A stretch of 64,000 bases of DNA, from NCBI GenBank assembly GCA_963681505.1, contig OY811971.1, forward strand, positions 5,792,256 to 5,856,255, in the 5' to 3' direction. Source of the DNA: Eunapius fragilis (taxonomy: Eukaryota; Porifera; Demospongiae; Spongillida; Spongillidae). Below the pieces are notes generated by a model that saw nothing but the letters and a program-made list of their open reading frames with translations, was not told the origin of the DNA and searched no databases. A program made the position numbers and the translations under genes. The first letter of the stretch is position 1; each line of letters begins with the position of its first letter. Positions 22,235 to 34,200 of the stretch are shown here, piece after piece.

Positions 22235-25200
22235 CTGGTGGGTGAGCAATGACTACAATGACTCTGGAGAACTTGCACACCCATACTGTACAAATAAATG
22301 TACAACACCGGTCAAATTATGACTCATCATACTGTGTGCCTGATCTTACGCAATATTTCATATGTATCGTCTTGGACTGAATCCATTTTTAAAAATAGCT
22401 TTTATAGTTTACAGAGAGGTGGTAGGTGAAGAGAGGGTAAGAAAAGGAAGGTGAGAGGGGGAAGTGTGGAAAGGGGAGAAGAGGGAGGGGAGGAAGCTGG
22501 GGGAGAAGAGGGGGAGAAGAGGGAGGGGGAAGAAAGGGAGGAGAGGAGAGGGGAAAGGTGGGAGGGAACGAGAGGGGAGAAGAGGAAGGTGAGAAGAGGG
22601 GAGAAAGAGAGTTGAGGATGGGAGAAAGAGAGTTGAGGATGGGAGAAGTGGGAGGGGTAGAGGGAGGGGGAGATGAGAAGACGGAGGTGAGGGATGCGAG
22701 AGGGAGGGGAATAGGGAAGAAAAGGGAGGGAGGAGAGGAGGGGGAAGAAGTTGGTGTAGAAGTGGGAGGGCAGGAGAGGGGAGAAGTGAGAGGGAGGAGG
22801 GGAATAGGGAGAAGATGAAGGAGGTGAGGGGAGGGGACGAGAGGGAGAAGATGGAGGTAAAGAGGAGAGGGAGAGAAGGAGAGAGTGGGGAAGAGATGGG
22901 GAGGAGAGTGAGGGGAGAGGGGAGAAGGGGGAGGAGAAGAAAGGAGATGAGGGAGGGGAGGAGAGGGGAAGAAGAGGGTGGGTACATGTGTAAGCTTATT
23001 TAATGCTATTTGAATGCTGTTTTTGTGCTTATGCGTATATCTGTTTTATGCGTTCACCAATCTGGGTCCCCATCATGCATCTAAATTAATTGACGATAAC
23101 AGTTCAAATGGCCAAAAGGAGTCAGGCGGCAACCAGGTGACAGGGTGTGGCCATCAGGCCAAGTCTGGGACCAAGGTAGCGCTGGCTTGCCTTGGATGCA
23201 ACCAGATGTGCCACACCATTACAGTTTAACGTGGTTGGTCAGGGTAGAAGCACCAAAGGGTGCTGCCTGCCAATGATGTATGACAGGACAATCAGTGTAC
23301 AGGTACAAGCAATGCACAAGAGGAGTGGTGGGTGGGTCAGCAAAAGTTCAGGTCGTCCATAGGCTGGCTATGAGATTGAATGGTTGCCTTCCCAAGAACA
23401 CCATTTATCTATAGCAATACAATACCTGGAACCAGACAAAGGACAGAATAGGTTGTTTAGAGGGGGACAGAGAGGCAGGCTTGACCTAAAAACCTTCGAC
23501 AAAGCATGCTTTTAACACACTATAAGCTTTCCCATGCCTATCTATGCAGGGGGAGGATTAAGTGCACAGCCATCCGCCCTTCATCAACATTGTTTACTCC
23601 CTAAACAAAACCCATAACACATATTTCTAATCCAGCATTTCCAATTCATCCCTCTATTCCATCTAAACTCCCCTCCTCCCCTTATGAGGGACAAATCACC
23701 AGTGAGGTCACAACTGTAGCGTGCCAGAGTGGCTCTCATGCTGGAATGGCCTAATGAGGCACGCCTCTGAAGTTATTGTAGCCGCGGCTTATTAATTGTA
23801 TTCAAGCATTTATATGAATTGTATTAACGTACAAGGTGTGCCCGCCTACGATACAGATTCCGCATACCTTTATCTCCACGATTCCTATACGCCTGGCAAA
23901 AAAAGATGAATCCAAAAATTGAGATATCAACAACTGTCCGTTCCCGATTGGCTTGAGCCACTCTGGCACTCAAATCATGCATCCGGCCGTGCCAGAATGG
24001 CTCGAACTATTCTAGCACGGCTGGCATTACTTGCGTGCAAGAACGGCTTGAGCCATTTTGGACTCAAGTATGGTTGGCAGTGCCAGAATGGCTCGAGCCA
24101 TTATGGCACTCAAATATGGTTCGCAGTGCCAGAATGGCTCGAGCTATTCTTGCACGCAGTAATGCCATGCACTGGCCGAACTTGATTGTCAGAATGGCTC
24201 GAGCCATTCTGGCACTCAGGTCATGTAACCTGCATGGCTGCGCCAGAATGGTTCGAGCCATTCTGGCACTCAAGTTCGGCCAGTGCATGGCATTACTGCG
24301 TGCAAGAATGGCTCGAGCCATTCTGGCACTGTGAACCATATTTGTGTGCCATAATGGCTCGATACATTCTGGCACTGCCAACCATATTTGAGTCCAAAAT
24401 GGCTCAAGCCATTCTTGCATGCAAGTAATGCCAGCCGTGCTAGAATGGCTCGAGCCATTCTCGCACTCAAATATTTTTGGCAATGCCAGAATGGCTCGAG
24501 CCGTTCATGTACACAAGTAATGTGCAACTGACCGGACCAGAATAACTCAAGCCATTATGCATGGCACTCAAATATTTTTGGCAGTGCCAGAATGGCTCGA
24601 GCCATTCTTGCACGCAAGTAACGCCACTGGCCGAACTTGTGTGCCAGAATGGCTCGAGCCATTCGGGCACAGCCATGCAGACTACATGACTTGAGTGCCA
24701 GAATGGCTCGAGCCATTCTGACACGGCCAGTTGCATGACTTGATGAGTGTAAGAATGGTTCAAGGTATTCTGGCACGGCCAGTTTCATAACTTGAGTGCC
24801 AGAATGGCCCGAGCCATTCTGGCACGGCCGGATGCATGATTTGAGTACCTGAATGGCTCGAGCCATTCTGGCACTCAAATATGGTTGGCAGTGCCAGAAT
24901 GGCTCGAGCCATTCTTGCACGCAAGTAATGCCACTGGCCGAACTTGTGTGCCAGAATGGCTCGAGCCATTCTGGCACAGCCATGCAGATTACATGACTTG
25001 AGTGCCAGAATGGCTCGAGCCATTCTGGCACGGCCAGTTGCATGACTTGATGAGTGCAAGAATGGTTCCAGCCATTATGGCACGGCCAGTTGCATAACTT
25101 GCGTGCCAGAATGGCCCGAGCCATTCTGGCACGGCCGGATGCATGATTTGAGTGCCTGAATGGCTCGAGCCATTCTGGCAATCAAATATGGTTGGCAGTG

Positions 25201-28200
25201 CCAGAATGGCTCGAGCCATTCTTGCACACAAGTAATGCCACTGGCCGAACTTGAGTGCCAGAATGGCTCGAGCCTTTCTGGCACAGCCAGTTGCATAACT
25301 TGAGTGCCAGAATGGCTCAAGCCATTATGTATTGTTGGCAGTGCCAGAATGGCTCGAGCCATTCTTGCACGCAAGTAATGCCACTGGCTGAACTTGAGTG
25401 CCAGAATGGCTCGAGCCATTCTGACACGGCCAGTTGCATGACTTGAGTGTCAGAATGGTTCGAGCCATTCTGGCACGGCCATTTGCATAACTTGAGTGCC
25501 AGAATGGCCAGAGCCATTCTGGCACGACCGGATGCATGATTTGAGTGCCAGAATGGCTCAAGCCATTATGGCACTCAAATATGGTTGGCAGTGCCAGAAT
25601 GGCTCGAGCCATTCTTGCACGCAAGTAATGCTACTGGCCGAACTTGAGTGCCAGAATGGTTCGAGCCTTTGTGGCACAGCCATGCAGATTACATTACTTG
25701 AGTGCCAGAATAGTTCGAGCCATTCTGACACGGCCAGTTGCATGACTTGGGTGTAAGAATGGTTCGAGCCATTCTGGCACGGCCACTTGCATAACTTGAG
25801 TGCCAGAATGGCTCGAGCCATTCTGACACGGCCGGATGCATGATTTGAGTGCCATAATGGCTCGAGCCATTCTGGCACGGCCAGTTGCATAAATTGAGTG
25901 CCAGAATGACCCGAGCCATTCTGGCACGGCCGGATGCATGATTTGGGTGCCAGAATGGCTCGAGCCATTCTGGCACTCAAATATTGCATATATGGCCGTG
26001 CCAGAATGGCTCAAGCCGTTATGGCACTCAAATATGGTTGGCAGTGCCAGAATGGCTCGAGCCATTCTTGCACGCAAATAATGCCACTGGCTGAACTTGA
26101 GTGCCAGTTACTATATTATAGTGCCAAAATGGCTCAAGCCATTCTGGCAATATGCAATATAATTTTTGAGTGCCAGAATGGCTCGAACCATTCTGGCACT
26201 CAAATCATGCATCCGGCCCTGCCAGAATGGCTCGGGCCATTCTGGCACTCATGTTATGCAACTGGCCGTGCCAGAATGGCTCGAACCATTCTGTCATGGC
26301 CAGTTGCATGACTTGAGTGTAAGAATGGTTCGAGCCATTCTGTCATGGCCAGTTGCATAACTTGAGTGCCAGAATGGCTCGAGCCATTCTGGCACGGCCA
26401 GTTGCATAACTTGAGTGCCAGAATGACCCGAACCATTCTGGCACGGCCGGATGCATGATTTGAGTGCCAGAATGGCTCGAGCCATTCTGGCACTCAAATA
26501 TTGCATATATGGCCGTGCCAGAATGGCCCAAGCCGTTATAGTACTCAAATATGGTTGGCAGTGCCAGAATGGCTCGAGCCATTCTTGCACGAAGTAATCC
26601 TGCCGTGCTAGAATGGCTCGAGCCATTTTGGCACTCAAGAAATGTAACTGGCCATGCCAGAATGGCTCAAGCCATTATCGCACTCAAAAGTCATTACAAG
26701 CCATTATCGTACTCAAAAGTAGTAACTGGCAGCTGTGCGACCAGAATGGCTTTAGCCGTTCTTGCACACAAGTAATCAAAATGGCTCAAGCCATTATGGC
26801 ACTTATATATTGTTTACGTACCTGGAAGTGCTCAAACCATTCTGGCACTTAATTATAGTAACTGGCAGTGCCAGAATGGCTCGAGCCATTCTGGCACTTA
26901 AGTATGTGGTAACTCAAATATAGTAACTGCATAGCCTTGCCAGAATGACTTGGCACGTACATTATATGGCACTCAAAAATAGTAACTGGCCGTGCTAGAG
27001 TGGCTCGAGCTATTCTAAAACTCAAATAATGCAACTGGTTTTCCCAGAATGGCTCGAGCCATTCTGACAGTCAAGTATGAAAAGATAAACTGTCCGTGTC
27101 ATAATGGCTCGTGCAAAAATATTAGTTTATCCATCAGGGTACAAAATTCATGATTTATGAATTAAATTATCCGTACGGCTTACTAGAGGCGCGCCTCATT
27201 AGGCCATTCCAGCACGAGAGCCACTCTGGCACGCTACACACAACATCAAAACACCTTCCACACAGATCACTCACATTATGCCCTATTCACACAAGGGAAC
27301 AAGGAGTGGAGGAGGGGAGAAGAGGGGGAGGAGAGTGATAGAAAAGGGAGGGGATTCAGATGGGAGAAGTGGGAGGGAGGTGAGAAGAGAGATAGGAGGA
27401 GAGAGAAGAGGGAGGAGAGGAGATGGGAATCAGTCTGAGGGGGATGAGGGGGGGAGAAGAGATCCCGGGCTGATACCAAAATGCACTCACCTTATTCTGA
27501 TGGTCAAACAGGGCACCCCTATCAAGCAGGAGCTGCACACACCCATCATGTCCCTCACGTGATGCCACCATCAGTGGGGTATCTCCATCCTGTAAAGATA
27601 AGTGCATATCACACCAATGGCCCATCAGGTAAGGGGAGGAGACAAAGGAGAGCAGAGGGGGAAGAGATGGATGTGGGTGGAGAGATGTTGAGGAGAGGGA
27701 GGGGAGGAGAGGATGGGGAGGAGGGAGGGGAGGAGGGGAGGGGAAGAGAGGGTGAGGAGAGGGTGAGAAGATAGAGGGAGGAGATGGGGAAAAGGAGGGG
27801 AGGAGATGGGAATCAGTGAGGAGGGGGGGGGGGGGGGGGGGAAAGAGATCCTGGGCTGATCCCAAAATGCACTCACCTTATTCTGATGGTCAACCTGGGC
27901 ACCCTTATTTAGCAGGAGCTGCACACACCCATCATGCCCCTTACGTGTTGCCACCATCAGTGGGGTATTTCCATACTGTAAAGATAAGTGCATATCACAC
28001 CAATGTCCCATCAGGTAAGGTGACAAAGGAGAGCATATGGGGAAGAGAGGGATGTGGGTGTGCAGATGTGGAGGAGAGGAAGGGAGGAGGGGAGAAGAGG
28101 GTGGGAGGAGGGGAGGAGGGAAGAAGAGGGAGAAAGAGGTGAGGAGATGGGGAATCAGTGAGGAGGGGGGAGAGAGATATCCTGGGCTGATCCCAAAATG

Positions 28201-31200
28201 CACTCACCTTATCCTGACAGTCAACCTGGGCATCGTTATTTAGCAGGAGCTGCACATACTTATCATGCCCCTCATGAGATGTCACCATCAGTGGGGTATC
28301 TCCATCCTGTAAAGCACCAATGTTCCATCAAGTAAGGGGAGGAGACAAAGGAGAGCAGAGGGAGAAGAGAGGGATATGGGTGGGGAGATGTGGAGGAGAG
28401 GGAGGGGAGAAGGGGAGAAGGGGAGAAGAGGGTGGGAGGAAGGAGGGGAGGATGGAAGAAGAGGGAGGGGAGGAGGGGAGGAAAAGAGTGGGTGAGAAGA
28501 GGGAGGGGAGGAGAGGAGAGGGTGAGAAGATAGAGGGAGGAGATGGGGAAAAGGAGGGGAGATGGGAATCAGTGAGGAGGGGGGGGAGGAGAGAAGAGAT
28601 CCTGGGCTGATCCCAAAATGCGCTCACCTTATCCTGACAGTCAACCTGGGCATTATTATTTAGCAGGAGCTGCACACACTTATCATGCCCCTCACGTAAT
28701 GCCACCATCAGTGGGGTATCTCCATTCTGTAAAGATAAGTGCATATCACACCAATGTCCAATAGGTGATGGGAGGAGACAAAGGAGAGGGGAGAAGAGGG
28801 AGGGGAGGAGGGAAGGAGGAGGGAGGGGAGGAGGAGTGTCAGGAAAGCCAGTCAGTGCCACTGCTGAGACCCTTATAGGTGTCGATGAGTCTGTAGGAGC
28901 ATGCAAAAGCCTGCAAGGGCCGGTATGAGGTGTTGATCGACAGCCTGCACAGCATGTGACCATGGTCAGACCAGTTTGGACCCTGATTAGAACCGGTTTT
29001 CTACACCCCTTATATAATCCCCTTTTTGAGTTGTAATAGTGTGTGCCTGAAATCGTGTATAGCAGTGGTCATACAGCCTTGATTGTAGCGCCACAGCGTA
29101 GGTGCGCCAGGATCGAGAGAGAACGGATCCATTACATTTGGTGGCAGCGGTGGGATTGTGGACCGTTAGACAGTTTTTCTGACTCTACACGCTGAGCGAC
29201 GATGTGTGACAACCCGTTCCGGTCGACCATTCCGGGCAGGTGAAACGGCTGAGCAGGCGTTGCAGGACATGTTGCGATAATTGATCGAGGACCGGCAGAA
29301 ACGAGAGGAGGAGATTGAACGCGAAAGAGTAAGACGAGAAGAAGAACGCGAACTTGAAAGAGTAAGACGAGAAGAAGAACGCGAACTTGAAAGAGTAAGA
29401 CGAGAAGAAGAACGCGTACAGCGCGAAAAAGAGATAGCAGAGGAGAGAGCCCGAAGAGAAGAAGAACGCGTACAGCGCGAGCGGGAGATAGCGGAAGAAG
29501 GACGCGACGAGAAGGAGAAGCGCGGGAGAAGTCGGAGGAGATGAGAGCGCACATGGATAGGCTAATAAAAATTGTGGAAGAGCAAAGGGGCGCGTCAGCG
29601 CCGAAGGTGGCTACAGAGCTAAATGTGAAACTGGTGGCTCTGACTGAGCGCGACGATATCGAGTCATACCTGGTGACTTTCGAAAGAATCATGGCAGCGC
29701 ACAATGTGGACAAGGGGCGGTGGCCTCACTACCTTGCCCCCCAGTTAACGGGAAAAGCTCAATTGGCTTTTGCGGCGCTACCAGTGTCAGATTCGGCCGA
29801 CTACGATGCGATAAAGGCAGCGATATTGGTCAGGTACGATATCAACGAGGACGCGTATAAGAACCGCTTCAGGGCATCGAAGCGGAAGGACGGAGAAACA
29901 CATCGAGAGTTTACAGTCCGGATGATGGACTCATTGACCAAGTGGCTCAAAGGGTACAAGACGGTCCACCAGATTCATCAAGTCTTGGGAATAGAACAGT
30001 TCCTGAGTTCACTTCCAGTGGAGAAGAGGTTGTGGCTAGTGGAGCGGAAGCCAAAGTCATGCCTTCAGGCTGGCGAGTGGCTCGATGAGTACGAGCAGGC
30101 GAGGAGGCAGAACGTTAGACCTTTCAAGCCGAGTGACATTGTTCGAGCAAAGCAGCCCGGTGATGGGGACAAGGATGCCAGTTCTCAGGAGTTCCAACCC
30201 GAACCAAGGAACCCGCAGCGCCAGCCGCCCAGGTGTTACAATTGTCATAAGGTGGGCCACGTGGCGAGTAGATGCCCACAGAATGCCGCTACGTTCTATG
30301 GAGGGAGATCACAGCAGGCCGACGTGAAATAAGACAACTCACTTCCGCGCAGGGCAGGCTACGTGGAAGGGAAAGAAGTGAAGGACGTGGTTCTAGACAC
30401 CGGCGCAGCCAGGACATTAGTGCGAGGAAGGTCTAGTGCCTAGGAATAGATATTTGTGTCAGTGCAATGCGTGCATGGTGTGGTGAAAGTGTCGTATCCT
30501 ACGTCCTGACGGTGCAGCAGAAACTCGCAAGGATGACGGAGCTTGTAAGTGAGAACTGTAAGGAGGCGCAGATGTAGCAGAAGAGATGGTACGATCGAAA
30601 TGCAAGGGCGAGGGAGTTCAACGAAGGAGATCAGGTGTTAGTTCTTCTACCCACCACGACCAGCAAGCTGACTGCAAAATGGCAAGGACCTTACTGTGTC
30701 AAGGCAAAAGTCACCCCGGTGACCTATGAGATTGACATGAGCAACAAGAAAAAGCGAAAGCATGTCTTTCATGTCAACATGTTGAAGGCGTGGAACACCC
30801 CTACCACGATGTGTCTGATGGCCGAGGAGGTAGAAGCAGAAGAGGAGATCCCGTCATGGAAGGTGGATGTAGAGGAACCTCAGATCAACGAAAACCTGAC
30901 GCCGAAACAGAGTAGAGAGTTAAATGAGTTGAGGGCTGAGTTCGAAGATGTCATGAGTAATCTGCCTGGTGTGACTAAGCTAGTGGAACACAAGGTCGAG
31001 ACTGGAGTTGCGAGACCCGTTAAGTTACCGCCATATTGCCTACCCCATGCCTATTGGGACATCGTGAAAAGGGAGCTCGAGGAGATGGAGAAGCATGGCA
31101 TCATTGAGAAATCTATGAGCGATTGGTCCTCCCCGATAGTACTAGTGAAGAAGAAAGATGGGACACTGCGTTTCTGCGTCGATTTCCGAAGACTAAACAG

Positions 31201-34200
31201 TGTGTCCAAATCCGATGCGTACCCAATGCCCCGGGTTGATAAATTATTGGATCGAGTCGGTCAAGCAAAGTTCATTAGTACCTTGGATCTTACCAAGGGA
31301 AACTGGCAGGTCCCTGTGGAAGAGTCAGCCAGACCGAAAACTGCATTCAGCACACCCTTTGGGCTTTACCAGTTTCGTAGGATGCCCTTTGAACTACAAG
31401 GAGCTCCGTCAATGTTTCAGAGGATGATGGACCATATCCTGGTAGGAATGCAAGACTTCGCATCGGCCTACCTGGACGATCTGATCATACACAGCAACAG
31501 TTGGGAGGAACACGTGACCCACCTCCGACGAGTACTGCAGAGGCTCAGGGAGGCAGGTTTGACAGTGAAACAGAAGAAATGCCAGCTTGCAATGTCACAC
31601 TGCTCGTACCTTGGTCACGTAGTGGGGGAGGGGCTCCTGCGGCCCGAACTCTCCAAAGTTGAGGCTGTGAAGCAGTTCCAAGTACCAACAACCAAGACCG
31701 CTGTGAGAACGTTCCTTGGGTTAACAGGATACTACAGGAAGTTCATCCCGGGGTATGCTGAGCTCGCTGTTTCTTTAACGGATCTGACGAGGAAGAACGC
31801 CTCGAACAAAGTAAAGTGGTCTGAGGAGTGTGATGGTGCCTTCAGCAGATTGAAGGAATCCCTGTGTTGCGAGCCGGTCTTGAGATGCCCCAACTTCTCC
31901 CTGCCATTTATACTACAGACCGATGCCTCCGGGAGGGCGGTTGTGTTGAGTTGTGTTGAGTTGGCACTGTGTTGAGCCAAGTTGGCGAAGATGGTGAAGA
32001 GCACCCGATCGCGTACTATACTAGGAAACTACTACCCCGTGAGGAAAAGTACTCGACGATAGAAATGGAGTGCCTAGCGATCATCTTGGGTGTTCAGATG
32101 TTTCGAGTATACCTCCTGGGCCGTTCCTTTACCATCCAGACAGACCATCGATCCTTTGAATGGTTGGATCGCCTCAAGGAGAATTACAGTAGACTCAGTC
32201 GTTGGAGCCTGGCACTGCAACCCTACCAATACTCCGTTCAGTACCGGACTGGTAAGGAGAATGGCAATGCTGATGCACTTTCCCGGTACTTAGTTGACGC
32301 GACAGGTGAGTCGCAGGAGAAGGGGGAAGGAGTGTCAGGGAAGCCAGTCAGTGCCACTGCTGAGACCCTAATAGGTGTCAATGAGTCTGTAGGAGCATGC
32401 AAAAGCCGGTATGAGGTGTTGATCGACAGCCTGCACAGCATGTGACCATGGTCAGACCAGTTTGGACCCTGATTAGAACCGGTTTTCTACACCCCTTATA
32501 TAATCCCCTTTTTGAGTTGTAATAGTGTGTGCCTGAAATCGTGTATAGCAGTGGTCATACAGCTCTGATTGTAGCGCCACAGCGTAGGTGCGCCAGGATC
32601 GAGAGAGAACGGATCCATTACAAGGAGGGAGGGGAGGAGGAGGGAGGGGAGGAAGAGGGACGGGAGGAGGAGGGAGGGGAGGAGGAGGGAGGGGAGGAGG
32701 AGGGAGGGGAGGAGGAGGGAGGGGAGGAGGAGGGATGGGAGGAGATGAGGAATCTGTGAGGAGGGGCGGCGGGAGGGGGGGAGAGAAGAGATCCTGGGCT
32801 GATCCCAAAATGTGCTCACCTTATCCTGACCATCAACCTGGGCACCCTTATTTAGCAGGAGCTGCACACACTTATCATGCCCCCCACGTATTGCCACCAT
32901 AAGTGGGGTATCTCCATTCTGTAAAGATAAGTGCATATCACACCAATGTCCCATCAGGTAAGGGGAGGAGACAAAGGAGAGCATATGGGGAAGAGAGGGA
33001 TGTGGGTGTGCAGATGTGGAGGAGAGGAAGGGAGGAGGGGAGGAGGGAAGACGAGGGAGAAAGAGGTGAGGAGATAGGGAATCAGTGAGGAGGGGGGAGA
33101 GAGATATCCTGGGCTGATCCCAGAATGCACTCACGTTATCCTGACAATCAACCTGGGCATTGTTGTTTAGCAGGAGCTGCACACACTTATCACGCCCCTT
33201 CCGTAATGCCACCATCAATGGGGTATCTCCATTCTGTAACGATAAGTGCATATCACACCAATGGCTCATCAGGTAAGGGGAGGAAACAAAGGAGAGCATA
33301 TGGGGAAGAGAGGGATGTGGGTGTGCAGATGTGGAGGAGAGGAAGGGAGGAGGGGAGAAGAGGGTGGGAGGAGGGGAGGAGGGAAGAAGAGGGTGAAAGA
33401 GGTGAGGAGATGGGGAATCAGTGAGGAGGGGGGAGAGAGATATCCTGGGCTGATCCCAAAATGCACTCACCTTATCCTGACAATCAACCTGGGCATCATT
33501 ATTTAGCAGGAGCTGCACACACTTATCAAGCCCCTTACGTAATGCCACCATCAGCGGGGTATTTCCATTCTGTAAAAGATAAAGTGCATATCACACCAAT
33601 GTCCCAAAGGAGACAAAGGAGAGCATATGGAGAAGGGTGGGGAGATGTGTGGGGTGATGTGGAGGAGGTTGGGAGAAGAGGGAGGGAGGAGGGGTGAAGA
33701 GAGGGGAGGGGAGGGAGGTGAGGAGGGGCAGGAGAGTGGGAGGAGAGGAAAGGAGGGGAGAGGAAAGGGGGAAGAGAGAGAAAGGAGAGGATAGGGGGAA
33801 GAGAAAGGGAAGGAGTGAGGGAGAGGTTAGTGGGAAATGAAGGAGATGGAAAAGAGAGTTGGAGCCCTCATTAATACGTATGTGTTATCAGGAACTACGT
33901 TAGTAGTTCCTATATAGAAATTGACCCGAGTCATAAATATCATTTTAGAAACGTGACCCGCACATAACTTGCACACCAAGAAATGGATGGTTTAGCTCTA
34001 TATTGCTATCAAACCAGAAGGCATAGGCAGTCATTTTTATGTTTTGGTCCAGTCTTCAAACTGAGGTTTGCTTTAAGAGAACACAACGGGAGGAGATGGG
34101 ACAGTCTGGGGAAAGAGGGGGGGGGGGGGGGGGGGGGAGTGGGGGGAGAGATCCTGGGCTGATCCCAAACTGCACTCACCTTATCCCGACAGTCAACCTG

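Larger units (their letters stand above)
23716..27237. mobile_element. 3.5-kb element made of about 60 palindromic units, with 53-bp TIRs
   Basis: The ends 23716-23768 and 27185-27237 are inverted repeats matching at about 51 of 53 positions (GTAGCGTGCCAGAGTGGCTC...). The interior from about 23935 to 27110 is an array of about 60 copies, counted by eye, of a 30-bp perfect palindrome. Its half-site is GTGCCAGAATGGCTC and its centre is CTCGAG. Units sit 45-57 bp apart, separated by a few types of asymmetric linker such as GGCCGGATGCATGATTTGA and CAAATATGGTTGGCA. Linker order repeats with a period near 308 bp over 24600-25230, and linker orientation flips near 24480. No coding capacity is seen. 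If the ends are set at GCGTGCC, both sides are flanked by TA. Confidence 0.75.
27295..28836. repeat. tandem exon+intron units of the ankyrin gene with polypurine introns
   Basis: Around exons 10-13 the plus strand alternates 99-bp exons with A/G-rich introns of 230-330 bp. Next to each exon a conserved block (GTGCATATCACACCAATG...CATCAGGTAAGGGGAGG) precedes the polypurine part, and ATCCTGGGCTGATCCCAAAATGC follows it. Exon and intron were therefore copied together. The same pattern continues at 32623-35500. Confidence 0.75.
28837..32622 (+). mobile_element. Ty3/Gypsy LTR retrotransposon B, Gmr1-like (fossil)
   Basis: Direct LTRs of 300 and 290 bp (TGTCAGG...CCATTACA) are flanked by a 5-bp duplication AGGAG. 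The primer-binding-like site TTTGGTGGCAGCGGTGGGAT is shared with Gypsy C. Parts in order: an Arg/Glu coiled region and gag about 29.3-30.3 kb, with a SCAN-like capsid part and a CCHC knuckle (CYNCHKVGHVASRC); a GPY/F-type module near 30.65-30.8 kb (WQGPYCVK, RKHVFHVNML); then reverse transcriptase about 31.0-31.6 kb (AYLDDLI) and RNase H to about 32.3 kb. A GPY/F module before reverse transcriptase indicates the integrase-first order of the Gmr1 group. The element is incomplete, with several breaks. The LTRs differ by roughly 2%, so it is fairly young. It sits in an ankyrin-gene intron, opposite to the gene. Confidence 0.85.

Noticed and set aside
22409-22987. Long Ser/Pro/Leu-rich open frame on the minus strand (and similar ones through 27.3-36.6 kb)
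   Set aside because: These are polypyrimidine introns. The frames run through splice sites of the 99-bp ankyrin exons and have no domain character.
23935-27110. Regularly spaced palindromic repeats resembling a CRISPR array
   Set aside because: The linkers are a few recurring types, not unique spacers. Repeat copies diverge, there are no cas genes, and the setting is an animal intron inside TIRs.
23919-27111. Many overlapping open frames on both strands with repeated ARMARAILAL / QNGSSHSGTQ words
   Set aside because: They are translations of the palindromic array. A 30-bp palindrome without stops gives the same peptides on both strands, and no start, splice or composition signal supports protein coding.
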